Below, in pieces: positions 25,791-39,838 of a DNA stretch of 64,000 nt (position 1 is the first letter of the stretch; the number at the start of each line of letters is the position of its first letter). Source of the stretch: Siphonodentalium dalli (Eukaryota > Mollusca > Scaphopoda > Gadilida > Siphonodentaliidae); NCBI GenBank assembly GCA_032622095.1, contig CP136065.1, forward strand, positions 67,731,675-67,795,674, written 5' to 3'. Under the pieces are notes generated by a model, which saw nothing but the letters and a program-made list of their open reading frames with translations, did no database searches and was not told the origin of the DNA. The translations under genes and the position numbers were made by a program.

Positions 25791-26010
25791 ATATGTAGTG
25801 GAGTTGTATATAGTCCACAGCAACCCCGGAACTCAACACTATGATGCGATACTGACATAAAATAATAAATTGTTAGTATATTATATTAATAAATGTATTA
25901 AAGTTTATACATATTAATAATGCCATATAGGCAGTGTGTTTGTAAAATTAATAACAGGTAGTAAAGTTTCTCAAATTAGTAACAGGTAGACTAGTTTATA
26001 GAACTTATAG
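25791..26010 (+). repeat. 230-bp direct repeat, right member
   Basis: Matches 15419-15654 in direct orientation. The two members bracket about 10 kb that includes the Helitron and several satellites. Confidence 0.85.
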
Positions 26011-26013
26011 TTT

Positions 26014-26990
26014 ATATTGATTGTGACACTGTCGGGTCTGTTTCATTAGCATGTTCTCACGACTGGTTAGATGTAGGGACGCGGCCACATGGGATCGACG
26101 TGTACGCACTTATATTGCATGGGACCATGTCTATTTGAACAGTTCATTTGCCTGTTTCCACTTGTCACAAATGTCCCGTGTAGAGACGTGGCGACATGGT
26201 GTTAGGGTGTACGTACTTATATTGCATGGGACATTGTCTGGTCTATTTGATTATTTCATGTGTATGCCATCAGTGCTGATCACATAGTCACAGAGGGGTG
26301 GCACAGGGGGTGGGGTGTACGTATACTTATATTGCATGCAACACTGTCTGGTCGGTTTGAACATTTCATGTGTATGGTCTCATGGCTGGTCACAGCGGCG
26401 TGGTACAAGGGGTTGGGTATACATGTACATACCTTTATTGCATTTTATATATAGGCAATATCTTTTATTTCATGTGCATGTTTTCACGTCCGGTCATCAC
26501 ACGTAGAGACGCGGCGACAGGTGATTGGGGTGCAGTCTGTACTTTTTTTATAATATTAATTGTGACACTGTCGGGTCTGTTTGACAATTTCATCTGCACG
26601 TTCTCACGACTGGTTAGATTTAGGGACGCGGCGACATATGATTGGCGTGTACGCACTTATATTGCATGGGACCATGTCTGCTTGAACATTTCGTGTGCAT
26701 GTTTTCACATGTCACAATTTGTCCCAAATAGAGACGTGGCGACACGGGGTTAGGATGTGCATACTTATATTGCATGGTACACTTTCTGGTATATTTGATT
26801 ATATCGTGTGTATGTCATCAAGGCTGATCACATCGTCACAGATGGGTGGCACATGGGGTTGGGGTGTACGTATACTTATATTGCACTGTCCGGTCGGTTT
26901 GAATATTTCATGTGTATGGTCTCATGGCTGGTCACAGCGGCGTGGCTCGAGGGGTTGGGTATAAATGTTTTTATTGCATTTGATTATACA
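26014..26990 (+). repeat. Composite satellite, ~110-bp subunits in ~544-bp blocks
   Basis: About nine subunits each contain a GTCTGGTCKGTTTGAACATT-like segment, a TTTCATGTGTATG block, a GGCGACATGGGGTTGGGGTG-like block and CTTATATTGCATGG. Subunits four apart are more alike than neighbours (26018 matches 26562), so it is a higher-order repeat of two blocks. Confidence 0.8.
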
Positions 26991-27419
26991 GGCAGCATCT
27001 TCTATTTGATATATCCCAAACTGCATATTTATATTTATGGTGACAACCCGATAAGCTAACGGTTCTTTTCCGAATTCCGGAAACATGGACCTCAGCATTC
27101 GTCTTGGATTTTACTCTTTGTATCATTAAAGTCTTTGGAAAACGTTACAGCCCTCATCTCAACTGTCCGTCTGCATATTGGATGTCACGATTTGAATCTA
27201 TCGGCAAACCATATAGCCCACATTTATGAGCATGTAATTATCAAATTGTATATGCACGATCAAGCTTCATATCTAAGGGTAATGTGGCCATGTAAGCATC
27301 ACGTGCTTGGTCGTGAGTACACCAGGTATCTCGTTCTGATAGATGCGTATACATGTATATGAATTTCTAATATTAACTTTATAACATTCCCCCAATGTAT
27401 GTGACTATTTTTTTGGTAA

Positions 27420-27800
27420 AATAATTCATTGGCGATCTGATGCATGCATCTTCTTTTCTTTTTGTCCCTTGGCATGGTGATAGCACAGCCTGTGGGAAGG
27501 CACACACACACACTAGCGTTTTCGTCCATTAGTTCGTTCACAAGAGTTACGGCCCTTGTTTGACTTAGAATCTATCGATGTCTGTGTGAATCCTGTGTCC
27601 CTCCAAATGTATCACCTTGTAACTCAGGTATTAATTGTTGGGTATCGTTGTTCTTTGTCGTTGTGACAGCACAGCCCGGGGAAAGAATACCGACTGACTA
27701 AATGTTCGTCCATTAAATTTTATAAAATTTATGGCCCTTGTTTGACTGGAATATTTCCGAAGCCCTTGTTTGACTTGGGAATTTCTGAATGTTGTATCAG
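27420..27800 (+). repeat. Dispersed-type repeat with GGCCCTTGTTTGACT motif
   Basis: Two related blocks (around 27450-27570 and 27655-27760) share GACAGCACAGCCYG, TTCGTCCATTA and AGTTACGGCCCTTGTTTGACT; a third short match follows at 27760-27780. Open frames here lack coding support. Confidence 0.6.
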
Positions 27801-27922
27801 TATGAATATTTCAGCTTGTAACTCGGGAATTGCTGGTTTGATTTGTTGTGTATAGCCCAGTGTAAGAGGAAATTATACCAACTTCTTTAGAAAATAACAC
27901 GAATCTCCATCCATACGAATAT

Positions 27923-28385
27923 TTAGTATTTCCCGCTCTCTAAACTGGGCGTCAGGACCACGCTTGGTTTTGCACTTGTTAAACAAATTAAATAGGAGGT
28001 ACTACAAAGTTTCCAAGCTTGATCTAAGTTGAGTGACATCTCAATATGCCATTCCGATCTATAAATGGCCATTTCGACAAGATGTGAAAATGTGTTGACG
28101 CTCACGAAAGCAAGCACGTTTGAAACAATGAACACAAACAGTACAATTATTTTGGTCAGCCTGTTCATGTATGAACAAATGAACCCAAGAATTCGGTGGC
28201 TTTTAATATACATGTAGGTTTGTTGAGTGCAAACTGTAAAAAAAATCCCTAATAATTTCAAATATAAATGAAATTTTGTAAATTAAACTTCAGGCATTTG
28301 TACGCAATAGCTACAATCAATATATAAATGTGATAACGATGATGGTGATACATTGTATGATATATATGGAACACCGCTACTCACC
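27923..28385 (-). CDS. Short secreted protein (gene B)
   Basis: Exon 1 (non-coding) ends at 28385 with donor GTGAGTAGCGG; intron 28234-28384 ends TTTTTTTTACAG; exon 2 begins at 28233. The preferred start at 28168 gives 81 residues, beginning MNRLTKIIVLFVFIVSNVLA, a clear signal peptide; an in-frame ATG lies upstream at 28207. The segment SEWHIEMSLNLDQAW is supported by the diverged paralogue at 45 kb, which encodes SEWKMEMSLKLENAW once its frameshift is allowed for, so the frame appears to have been under selection. The last ~30 residues have no such support and a further intron is possible. No family is recognised. It lies minus strand, like gene A. Confidence 0.55.
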
Positions 28386-28519
28386 CGGTTGCCGTATTGG
28401 ATGCTGGAGTGAGCAATATTCTCTCATGTCGGCATACATCTAGAGCTATCGAATGTTCCACTGTTAAGACCATACATGCCAATCTGCGAATCTTATCCAC
28501 CTGAATCAGGCATTGTGGT

Positions 28520-29428
28520 GGCGTAATCCATCTACATTAGGCCACACACTGATGTATATGTGTTCGAACATTTAAAGCCATGCACATAGCGGTATTATCT
28601 CCAAAATACAAATAATATTATTCGCCTTTGATTTTTTTCCCGGTATCGAAATAGTCGATAAACTATCTTTCTACGAGCATTTTGTAACCCAAAGAGACAC
28701 ACTGAAGTAATGAAAAATGCATCTACGAACAAGGTGTTTGTGTCCCCCCCCCCCAAAAAAAAACAGCCATTTGCACGACGTGGAACAGAAAGAGCGTTCC
28801 GTGTTATTCTATTACTGACACGGTAACAATAAAGAGCGTTTTTCTAACTTATGGCGAAAAATTGAAAACGGCTGGAAAGTGGCTGTGACCTTGGCAAGTG
28901 TTTTTCAAAGCCTAATATGGTGGCAAACATGTGGTGTATATTGATATATCGAAGTCTCGGATATACCGATCTGGTGGGGGGGGGGGGGGCGGGGTCAGTG
29001 AGCAATTCATGACTAAAGGTAACGTACATGTAATTATAATATCCTTAGCATCTGTTCCATTTATTGGCATGGCATAATTTATCACTTTTACATACTTAGA
29101 TCGAGACATGTCGCTCGAATGCATTCACGGACGTGGTTTATATAAGGGTCGATGTGTGGGTGACAACCTTGAAATTTCCATCTGCACTCCATCAACCAGA
29201 AAATGACTTGTTGAAAATATTGACCAAAGTTGGGCATTCAGACAATGTTCTTCATACTGTAATGGGTAACCTCTTGTTAGAAGCATATTACATTTAGCTA
29301 GCATGTAGTTATAAGTTACAATAGCTGGTGGTTATCTTAACTATACCTGGGGAATGAGTTTTACCCCAGCAGTGTGTCTATGTCTGCTGCCCTTGTATGT
29401 TATATAGACTACCCCACTGACCACAATT
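28520..29428. other. Non-coding stretch before copy 2
   Basis: It contains an AATAAAGAGCGTTTTT motif near 28829 and poly-C/poly-G runs (about 28746, 28977). A TTTATATAAGGG sequence near 29137 could be a plus-strand TATA box, but no exon follows convincingly. Confidence 0.35.
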
Positions 29429-30472
29429 ACTGGCTATTATTTTAACACTAATAGGGAAGATTAAAATTATTCCCGGTTAAAGTTACAATACCCGGTTATT
29501 GTGGTAAGTGGGAGTGGGGTAGTTTAGATAACGCACAAAGTCAGCTCACAATAGAAAATATGGCGGCTGTGGTCTGAACCAAGGATAATTGCTTTTGATA
29601 ATTACGTCTGAAACACACTACGCCCCCCAACGCTGGCAGTGTTAGTCCTGGTTTCTGGGTGTCAGTCGATAGGACTAGCCCAGGTTTCCATCGAACCAGG
29701 GATGACCAGTAATGGCCCCGGACATGTGTGTCCCGTCATTGTTTTTGCGACCCTCGTTTCTGGTTATGTGCGCACAATCAATATTGAATAGACTGGTTCC
29801 TAGTCAAAAGCTGCACAAACCTGAACACGTGGTAACCTGACCACGCAACAGCAATGGGATCTCACACTCACAATCAGTGACAGTTGAGCCTCGAACTAAC
29901 GAGTTATATTTTTCGGCGGTGTCGTTTTTGCCGTTTGACGTGGCATTCTGATGCTTTTATCCGCTCTCCCATGCAGTGCGCCATTGTTATTATTCATGTA
30001 ATGTATAGTCTCTTTTAGATCAATCAGCGTTAGTACCACGTCTGATTGCTGAATATATCACAGTGATTGTTTCGTTTCTCGTTGCTCGCATAGTATAACA
30101 TACTATGGTAAATTGCCATAATGTTAATTATGGGCTATATGTGGCAAAACTATAGTTGAGTGCCGACACATAATATCTTCAGCATAACACATGTAGTAAC
30201 AGTACAACCACGAAACAGTTGAATTTGTCTTCGCATGTGCAACTTCTGGAACCTCTCATACCCCCCTGCGTATATTCAACTAATTCGATGTGGCTTCAGA
30301 CGACTTGACTGTTCATAGCTGAGTGTGGTAGAGCTAATGTCAGGCAGACGAACCATTCAAAAGCTACCACTTGCAAGTGTAGATGCCATATGAGATATGG
30401 CGCGAGAGATAGAGGGGGGGGAGAGAGAGAGTGATGGAGAGAGAGAGAGGGAGAGAGAGAGAGAGAGGGGAG

Positions 30473-30509
<37 letters not shown>

Positions 30510-32981
30510 CGGTATATATATGGACGGTATTATTCAAGAAAATGTAGTGCATTTATTTCACTGTGTGTTTAAAGAACAATTTATAGTCTCGGTGGCAATA
30601 GATGTGGACGTTGGTGAACGTGACCTTTATGATCATATAGCTTTATATTATATAACTTTAGAATATAGTAGTTAAGATGTCTCATGCAGGACAATGGTTT
30701 TGAATGGTGATGTTACCAATAAATCACTTGGTGTACCCAACGTAGGTTAAACTGAATGCAAGATCTCATCAAAGTAACATTCCTCTATATGTTCTTCGCG
30801 TTGAACATTTCACCCTTGTGTTGATGGCATTGCACTTTCTTGAACCATACCGACCACCACCCAGCGTGAGTATGACATATTATCGGTAATTATCAAATAC
30901 ATCGTCCTGAAGACTACATCCCAGTCTGGTGGGGCTTATATAGTAGTAGCCAATGGCACACGTCTGGTTCGTTGATTAAGAACGGCTTCCAAGCGGATTG
31001 AAAGATACAATCTTAGCATACAAGGAAAGCAAAGCCACATTAAATCATGTCTGAATCTAAAACATACACAAAGAAGGGGCGGTCATGGTCCAATTTCATT
31101 TCCACTATCATGACACATGCCCACAAACTAGCACCGCATGTATTGTTATTATCTGCTTGGATCTGTACGGTGAGGCGATTGATGGACGCCACCAGGACTG
31201 TTCTTATGATCATGGTCAAGAAGTGTGGGTATATTATGCATTATGGTCTTCTACGCCTTAGCACAAAGGCATCCGTCAAATGTTAGGCTTTCAACATTCG
31301 AAGCCATATACAGAAGTTGTCCGGCTACGTCAGTACGTGAATATGTGAATTTGTGAACCATATATTGAGAAGTGGCTGGATGGGAAGATCACCAGATGTA
31401 CAGTTTGTTATCCACATTAGATAACCAAATCTGAAAAATACGCAGATAGAGAGATCCTTCTGAAAGCTAGTATACGCATCGACCGCATACCTTTGTATTT
31501 TATCACGCAAGATGACGCTCAGATCCCATATGTAGCATCTGAATTATACCATAAGCTACCACGAATGAAGCTCGCCAAGAATAAGGATAAGAATTCCCAG
31601 CTTTCGAGACAAACACATGAGCTTGACACCGGCATATGTGTTGTTTGAAACATTCCGATTAGTGGGACCCTTCTACCAAGAAGTGTAGAAAACTGTGTTG
31701 GAGTGAGCGAGATAGATTAATGTGACGATACGAATGCTGATCCAGATAATGCTGAATGTGGCAAATCAGAATAAGCTCAGGTACTGTTGTTTTGATTCTT
31801 GGAAGTCATAATATGACTATTCGGCGCAACCATATACGGTTACGGCCATTATGGGCGCTTAGTGGAGAATGGATTTCTAAATGCCACATCGCGATTATTG
31901 TGGGTTTTCATCCTTCCAGAAGGCGACGACCTATGTTGGAACTAATAGATGGCTTATGTACCGTTTCGTCCAATGCATACATATTGATATTATGACAAAA
32001 AGTTTCCTTCATCAGATGCAAGGTAATTACTTCACCTCAGTATTTACAACTTAACTGCCAGCATGTGTGGAGTTTTCTCGGCAATAATGTCCAGTGATGT
32101 GAACATGAGGGAATTTCGGTGATTTTTCAAAATTGGTCGGCCATTGTGGGCGCCATTTTGGATTTGGGGGACTTTTATTTGGATGCAATATAAGGACAGT
32201 TATTCGACTAAGTGTTCCCAACGCACAATAGTAAGCAGGTGTGGAGTTGTCGTGACAATAACTTTCACTGATGTTAAAATCAGCGATTTTCGGCGATTTT
32301 TCTATTCCTGGTGGCCATTTTGGCCGCCATCTTGGATTTGGGTGAATATTCCTCAACTCAGGTATAAGAGGAATCCTAGCCCGAGTATATCCTGCACACA
32401 TATATAATCATGGCTGGAGTAATAATAGCAATAACACTCATTGATTCGAAACAGACATTGCGTTATTAGCGTCGTTTTGGCTTTGACCGGATTATACCGG
32501 AATTTGGGAAAACGTGATATCGGACAACAATATCCGTCAAGGAATGTATATTATGGTCCCCGTGTGTTCAACAATGACTCTTCTAGACGATAAATGTATA
32601 AAATCGCATCAAGGTGCCAATATTTTCCCACAGAGACAAACGAAAGGTGGTGAAATGTCCGAAAAATAGCAATTTTTCACATTTCGGCGGCCATCTTGGA
32701 TTTTTGCCTAATTTGTAAGGGTTGTATATTACCATAACGAATCGAACGGAAAACAAGACCGCATGTGACATCATCTTTACTATAACGGCGATCAAAGAGA
32801 CATGGTGCATATAAAAAAAATGGCCGCCATGATGGACGCCATCTTGTCTGGAGTCTCTGCGGCCACTTTTTTTTCTTGTTAACAAGTGAAAAAAATTAGA
32901 GGAGACCGTAGGGAAGAAATTAGTGGGGTGAAGTTAAGTCCTGGGGGGGGTGCAGAGGTCTACCAATATCTCCTGGACTAT

Positions 32982-33120
32982 AAGGATTAACTGTTATGTG
33001 GACTGTTTTTATGGAGATTTAACCGTGAGGTAAGTGGTCATAACTTGTATGTAGAACCCTTCGACCACTTACCTCACGGTTACATCTCAATAAAAACAGT
33101 CCACATGACAGTTAAACCTT
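32982..33120. repeat. Hairpin-forming inverted repeat, copy 2
   Basis: Counterpart of 3577-3716, with one arm base changed (GGAGATTTAACC for GGAGATGTAACC) and a much shorter preceding poly-G run. Confidence 0.85.
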
Positions 33121-35414
33121 ATATTTATATACATTTAGCGAAAAAGCCACTTTTGTAAATGTATTTAAATCGAAAAGTGTATCGTGACAAAACGAGCCCA
33201 AAATATCCCATAGCACCCTTGGCAAAAGTTAACAGGAACAATTTATCTTTATATTGAAACCCGATGATGTATTAAGTCAATCCTGCGCGAGTCCAAATGC
33301 GCCCAAAACATTGCGCGTTCTATCTTTCCGAAACTGATGACGTGTCGATGTAATTATGAGGCTGCAGTTATGAGCTGTTGCGCGTTCACCGAGAAATAAT
33401 TGCAACTAGCCACGTGGGCGCCGACCAATCGGAATGCTAGATTTAGTGATGATCACACTTAGTATGTAAATATATATACATATATGTACAGTAGCGGGGA
33501 ACGATAGTGGCTATAATATTGTACTCAATTTACTCATGCCACAGCCATGATACCATATAATATTTATATATCTCAACCACTCTGGGTGAAGGCACGACCA
33601 TTCCCATTTTGCCAGTCACATCGAATAATGCAGGAGAACATCAGTTATATGTACCCCCGGATATATTTTGAAATGGGGAGTTTTTGCCCAGCCAAGGTGG
33701 GGTATTCAGTGTCTCAAATGCATCAAAGGCACACTTCAGAGTTAATGACAATCTCCGACATTGTGCCAGAATATTAACGTAAACATGCATATAAAATGCA
33801 TCTGTACCAGTAAATACATGTATACCACAGCTAACTGCATGATAAGTAATAACTCTGTAGTTCCACTTTAGCTACCGAATTGTGCTTGTAAATATCATGC
33901 AATTATCTCGCTGGAATTAACCATATAGGTATTTGAATGCAAATGTCAGTAACACCTATCATGTGCAACTACACAAATTTAATTGCTTATGTCGTTAGCT
34001 TTGGTGAAGATGCATTGTATATACATGTTTCCGTTCATTTTCTGGCAACATATCGTTTTCTACGACGATATTCCTGCACACAAACCAATGTAAACTTGCG
34101 ATGGTATGAACACACCCTAAACAATTGAGCAATTTCTCATTAACCATACAACGCGGGTGCTCGCGGGTAGCAAACGCACTCGTGTTTGGCACGATGCCAA
34201 CATTGTTAATTGCAATTGACCAACCAATGTAAATTCCCAAATAAAGTTTCTCTTCAATTGCATATGCGTGATGGACATGTGTTTATTCCCAATACATACA
34301 TGTTAGTGTTGATCGCAAGAAATGTATCAAATTTATGGAAATATATTTATGATTTATGCAAACTATGCATTTTTGACTAATAATGGGATTAATTTAGCAA
34401 GAAATCACTCTTGTTTCGATTAGGGTTATGAAGTTATAACCGAAAAGTTATTATGTGACATCTATGATATTAAGTGATCAAACACATGTTATCATTAATT
34501 TTAATGGCTTTTACAAATCCCCCAGGTTGCAACCGCTGCATACCTTCGCCAGATACCTGTATTACTGTACTGGATTGCTACGAGATCCACGGAGTGTTGA
34601 AGTGTTGACAAATATTTTCGAAATTTTAAGTTTCAGCTTTCTGATATTACTCTTATTGGTAGGATCATGGTGTACACCAACTATACGAATGTAGTGTTTC
34701 TGAATACCAAATTTGCACCAATCGCGGGGTTGATGATTTAGTAAATCATCAATACCACTCGTAGTGTAAATTTGGTGTTGATGGCTGTTGTTTGTTGAGA
34801 CCCAAACACCGTGTAAAATATTGTATTTATTATGATTAAATGCGTCTTTCTGGGACATAAAATGCTTGTATGAATGTAGTTCAAATAATTATCGACCTAT
34901 TTCGATACCGGAAAACAGTTCAAAAGTCAATATTATTAGGCGTATTTTGGAGAGCAAACCACCATGTGGCTTTATCTGACATATAATGCGCGTGTTGTGG
35001 TTTGCGTTGTAATTAGAAACTCTCCGTTGTGTGCGTTGATGTAACAAATACATCCCAGCCATCTGAACGCCTTAATGGTACTACCACTCTTTAAACACAC
35101 AACGGACCCAACCCAACGCACAATGGATCCAACACACAACCAAACCAACACGACTAAACACTTCCTGTGACGAATGTGGCGGAATCATCATAGTATGGTA
35201 GTAATGAGAACAATATATCGTTCATGAAACAATTATATTTATTTATGAAACGTTCAAAACATGGCTATGACAAACAAGTGTGGACCAGCCACGCGTCAAT
35301 GAACATGAAGGATACTAAATATACATGCATCAGGCCAGAGGCACATTTCCATAGCTATATCTTAAAGTACGTATTAAATATAGGCAGGCAGATCCTGAAT
35401 TAAACTATTGTAGT

Positions 35415-35420
35415 TTTATT
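35415..35420 (-). terminator. Candidate poly(A) signal of gene A copy 2
   Basis: AATAAA on the minus strand, at the same relative place as 5998-6003 in copy 1. An alternative AATAAA lies near 35238. Confidence 0.4.
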
Positions 35421-35983
35421 AACTACTATGGTTGAATTTTCCAGTTATTAATTCACAATTTCATTGACACTCTGGAATCGCGCACCCCAGGGCGCAGCAA
35501 ATTTGCATTCTTAGCCCAAAATTTACTCGACTCGGAGGTCGTGTGAAATTGCCTATGTTTGTTCGAAAGGAGCGACTTAGAACATAACTACAATAGTTGA
35601 AATCAGGATGTGCCTGACCTGTTACATCTAAACTAACCTCATACCAAATCTACCGTTAATCACTATTGTCAGGCTTATATTGGTGACATATGAGACGCTT
35701 CTGATTATCGACCGTAGATTAGTTTTGAAGTTGCGTAAACTATCAGCCATTGAAGCCAACATAAAGAAAAACCTTATCCAGAACTCATTCGCAAGTCGAA
35801 TCACTAAAACGCGTAAGACATATGTGTATGATCTACAATGATTATTAGTTTTCGATTATTTCGAAAACTAACTGAGTTTCCCCAAACCTAATATAGATGT
35901 TAAAGTATTACCACTCAATGACCTAGTACTACAATCATCTCACTACACGACAAATGCGGTATGAATCACAATGTACATGGGAA

Positions 35984-37435
35984 CTAATCTTCTCGCCAGA
36001 ATCTTCTCATTTGAAAGGAGGCGGGTCTAACCATATTGGCGGTTCCGATGGTCTGGACGGGAACATATCTTGTCCGGGTTGGGACGAATTTCTGCTGTAC
36101 GGTGGTTGCGAATCGTGTGGATGCGACGGGTACTCTGTTGACAACGTTCACCTGTTGTTGAGTCCGGACTGGTATGTGCTGTACCTGCCGATAATTCTGG
36201 ATGACGTTCACTGGGACATGTCTTACGACGGGCACAGTTGCTGGGCGAGCAACCCGGAAGCGCCTTATTGTGGGAATTAGTCTTGTTCTTCGAATTGTGG
36301 CGGGTCTAACGACATTGGCGGTGCTGACAGTCTGGACGGGAACTTGTCGAACGAGGTTAACGCTGTTAAGTGTAGTAACTGGTCGAGCGAATCTTGTAGC
36401 CATGACTGGAATTCTTACTAATGGCCCAGCAACATGCCTGACCTGGTTCCCAACGACTGAACCACCGAATAAGGCTGGCCCAGCGACATGACCAACCTGG
36501 TTCCCAACGACTGAACCACCGAATAAGGCTGGCCCAGCGACATGACCAAACTGGTTTCCAACGACTGCACCACTGAATGACTCAGGGGTACCGAATTGGC
36601 TGAACTGGTTCCCAACTGCCGCACCACCGAATAAGGCTGGCCCAGCGACATGACCAACCTGGTTTCCAACGACTGCACCACTGAATGACTCAGGGGTACC
36701 GAATTGGCTGAACTGGTTCCCAACTGCTGCACCACTGAATGATGCTGGCCCAGCGAAATCACTGAACTGGTCTCCAACGATTGCACCACCGACTGAAGCA
36801 GGGGCACCGAATTGTTGACCAATCGCGGCAGGGCCATCGAATGCGAATTGACTGCCGATTGGTGACTGACTATCTGGGTTGATGCTGAGCTCGGGGCCGG
36901 TAAGGACATTTGTCGACGGCATGGCGTTTTGAAGATCAAAGCTGGGTCCTCCCGTGTTCACATTCCCAGCGGATATATGTTGGACTACAACTGACGAGGT
37001 ATCGGCATGACATTCTGCAAATATATATGTACATTGTCAATGTATAGAAAAGAGTTAAATAGTTTGTGGATTAATATGCAGAGCGAAGGCAAACAGGGCA
37101 ATTAACAACACTAATTTGAGGCTAACAAAGATATCAATTGTTCACAATAACATTTTCATTTAAGTGAGTTATACAAAACATGTTGTTGATCTTTATTTGT
37201 GCATGTTATTTGCTTATTATAGTAGGCGGCGTATTACACACACCAGGCCTCTTGTAATATAGTCAGAAAGTCCAGACACAGTTTTTGGCTACTTTATCTT
37301 ATACAATTGTGATTATTACGCTCCAGTGATCAGAACAATTCGGACTATCCCCGAATAGATTCGAAGCTTGTACTCACGTTGATAATTTAAGGCTACCAAA
37401 ACACAAGCTACTAAAGTAGGGAAGAGTCGACACAT
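35984..37435 (-). CDS. Secreted repetitive protein (gene A), copy 2
   Basis: The coding parts join 37435-37378 (exon 2, within an exon running 37452-37378) with 37014-35984 (exon 3). Both splice sites and the stop match copy 1, and the frame is intact for 362 residues. Intron 2 is only 363 bp because the 3.0 kb insertion is absent. Protein differences seen are confined to the region before the repeats, for example SPIG for SSIG and AAIG for DAFG; the 18-residue repeats and the basic tail look unchanged. Both copies keep the promoter, so both may be expressed. See copy 1 for the domain description; no family is recognised and a matrix-type structural role is inference only. Confidence 0.82.
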
Positions 37436-38846
37436 TGTGTTTCTTTTTAATTCTGAAAAGAGAAAAAACAGACATGTCAGTACACAAGCTACCAAATTTA
37501 AGAACAGCAGAGCGATTATGTGTTTTACTGAAAAGCGATAATAACACATTTAACTGTTCGGTCAGTAAAATGATATTCGGCCACGGAAGGTAAATATTAA
37601 TTGAGTTGGTACCTATGTGTGAAATGCATTTTTAATAAGGATATAAGGCCACGTTGTCGCATATCCCGAGGACATTATTATCCATTTGTGACACTGGCTT
37701 TGGTAAGAATATATCATTACAGAATGGGTACAATCAATTAATTTGTTTCCAATTGTCTATGTTGTTTACATACCTATATAGTTTGTGTTGATTACACAAT
37801 AGAATAGTAAGTATATTCTACGTCTAATTGCGTTATATCTCTCTCAGAAATGATTATACCGGACATAACTTCAATGGCTATTTTGAAGTAATTAATTCGC
37901 ATACATATTCGTATAACGTTAAGAAACAAACAGTACACATAAACCGCATATTCTTCGTCAACAAACGGGTATATTTCAGACAAATTTGCATCGAACTAAA
38001 TGCAACACGCATGCGTAATTTGACCTGCATTCACAAGGGAGTTATCAACATGCCATATCTTGAGACAATCACATAGCAATTGCTAAAGTTAACATACCGG
38101 ACATGAAAATTGTCAGCAAATGAAGTATCGAAAATAGGCACAACTCCATTAGAAATTATCGGACCGAATCCAAGTTCGAACTTGACCTGTATTTACGTTT
38201 GATTAACTCACATACATTTTGAATGAAATAAGTTTTGACCAGATTTATCACCCAGAAAAACAACATACAAATTATAAGTGCAAAAGAGACGTAACTGGTC
38301 TGAACGTCTTGTGTTTCGAATTTTACCTGTTTTTTTTAATGTGGTAAATCCACATACTAAATAATAAACTTGGGTTATCATCCGGTCAACTAAATAATCA
38401 GAAAATTCTAAGTCGAAAAGGGGCATAACTCCGACAGAAGTGACCGAAAAGGAACCGAATTCTAACTTCACCGGTGCATTCTAAAATTATCTTATGAAGA
38501 CCACATACCAGTTGTCATAATATTATATAAATTAGTTTTCAACATATAACCCGGACACCAACCGTTACGGACGGTCGGAAACTGACGGACGGAAGGACAG
38601 CGCTCATTTTTACACAGGTAGTCAGTCTCCCGATAAATGTCCTCCTGGTACAATAGCATTGATAATATTTTCGTATGTGGAAAAGTCAAAACATACATAT
38701 GTATATCAAAATCATGTGAAAAAACAAATAACATCCACAAAGTTTATCCGGGATACAACGCACGGTATACATGTACGTTTATATATATATGTGTAAAAGC
38801 CAAGTGTTTGTCTGTGTGTTTATCTGTCACGAACTTGACGCGTATG

Positions 38847-39230
38847 GAGCTCCGTGGTCCAGTGGTTAGCGCGTTGGACTTGTCTTCGCTGTCAACACAG
38901 CGAGGCGAGTTCGTGACCGGCTGGTGGTCTATTGTGAGTTTCCATACAACAGTGGCTTGGCCGCTTCGAGCGATGTGCGATTGTACACTGTTTGAATCTC
39001 GCGCCAATTTGTGCAAGGTTTGAGCTTTGCACCACCCATGCGTTATAAGGGTACCTGATAATGAGCAGTGAAATATCATGTCAGTTTGCTAGCCATATGG
39101 TATCCTGGCATACTCCCGGTGAGCAGTAGATGCATGGTTACTGAATGTCCAGGCTCATCAGGGGAGCCCTGTAAAGCATTGAACGCTTTGGGCCTCGTGG
39201 GAAAGGCGCTTTACAAATGCTATTCATTTA
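38847..39230 (+). mobile_element. tRNA-derived SINE, copy 2
   Basis: Duplicated with the block, not an independent insertion: it sits at the same place in intron 1 of gene A. The A-box region reads GGTCCAGTGGTTAGCGCG here, closer to consensus than copy 1. Confidence 0.8.
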
Positions 39231-39537
39231 TTAAAAATGTATCACCCTAATGTCCGATTGAGCCCAAATTTGACCATGTCCTGAGGCACATCTTAGACTA
39301 TTACACGCAAATGTTCAGGCCAAGCGTTTCCCAAAGGTCATCAAGGCGATATTTTTACTCATTTAATGCGTTACAGACGCATGTGGTTTCAGTGGCGTCC
39401 GTCATGATTTCCAGACAAACTCCGCCCAACGTTTGCCGACTTCCTTTATATCCTTATCAGCTGCGCAGTGGTGACGATATTTGCCAGCATGTAATTCTTT
39501 CACCGGTCGTTGTTCCATCAGATGATTTAACGGGGCA

Positions 39538-39838
39538 ATTATGTGCAATAAAGAGTGTTCCTGATCAGCTTATAATAAATGTAGGAACATTGGTTATATG
39601 GTCAGGGGAATGTCATGGGATAGGCGCCTTTGACTTCATATCACTTAAAGGGGGACCGATACATTTCATGATTAATAAAGAGCGTTTATTATCAGCTCAT
39701 AACATTTGTTGGGAAATTGGTGCACATAGGTAACATGATACATGAAATGTCAAGGGATATGTGCCGTTGTCCTCAACTGGCGTAAAGTTGCACCAATAAC
39801 TGGCAATAAAGAGCGTTTTCTATCAGCTTTAACTAATT
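39538..39838 (+). repeat. Tandem repeat with AATAAAGAGCGTTT motif, copy 2
   Basis: Counterpart of 13140-13440; the overlapping 140-codon open frame (39311-39733) is again preserved simply because the copies are nearly identical. Confidence 0.75.

Noticed and set aside
15419-26010. LTR retrotransposon bounded by the 230-bp direct repeats
   Set aside because: No TG...CA ends, primer binding site, polypurine tract or gag/pol coding lies between them.
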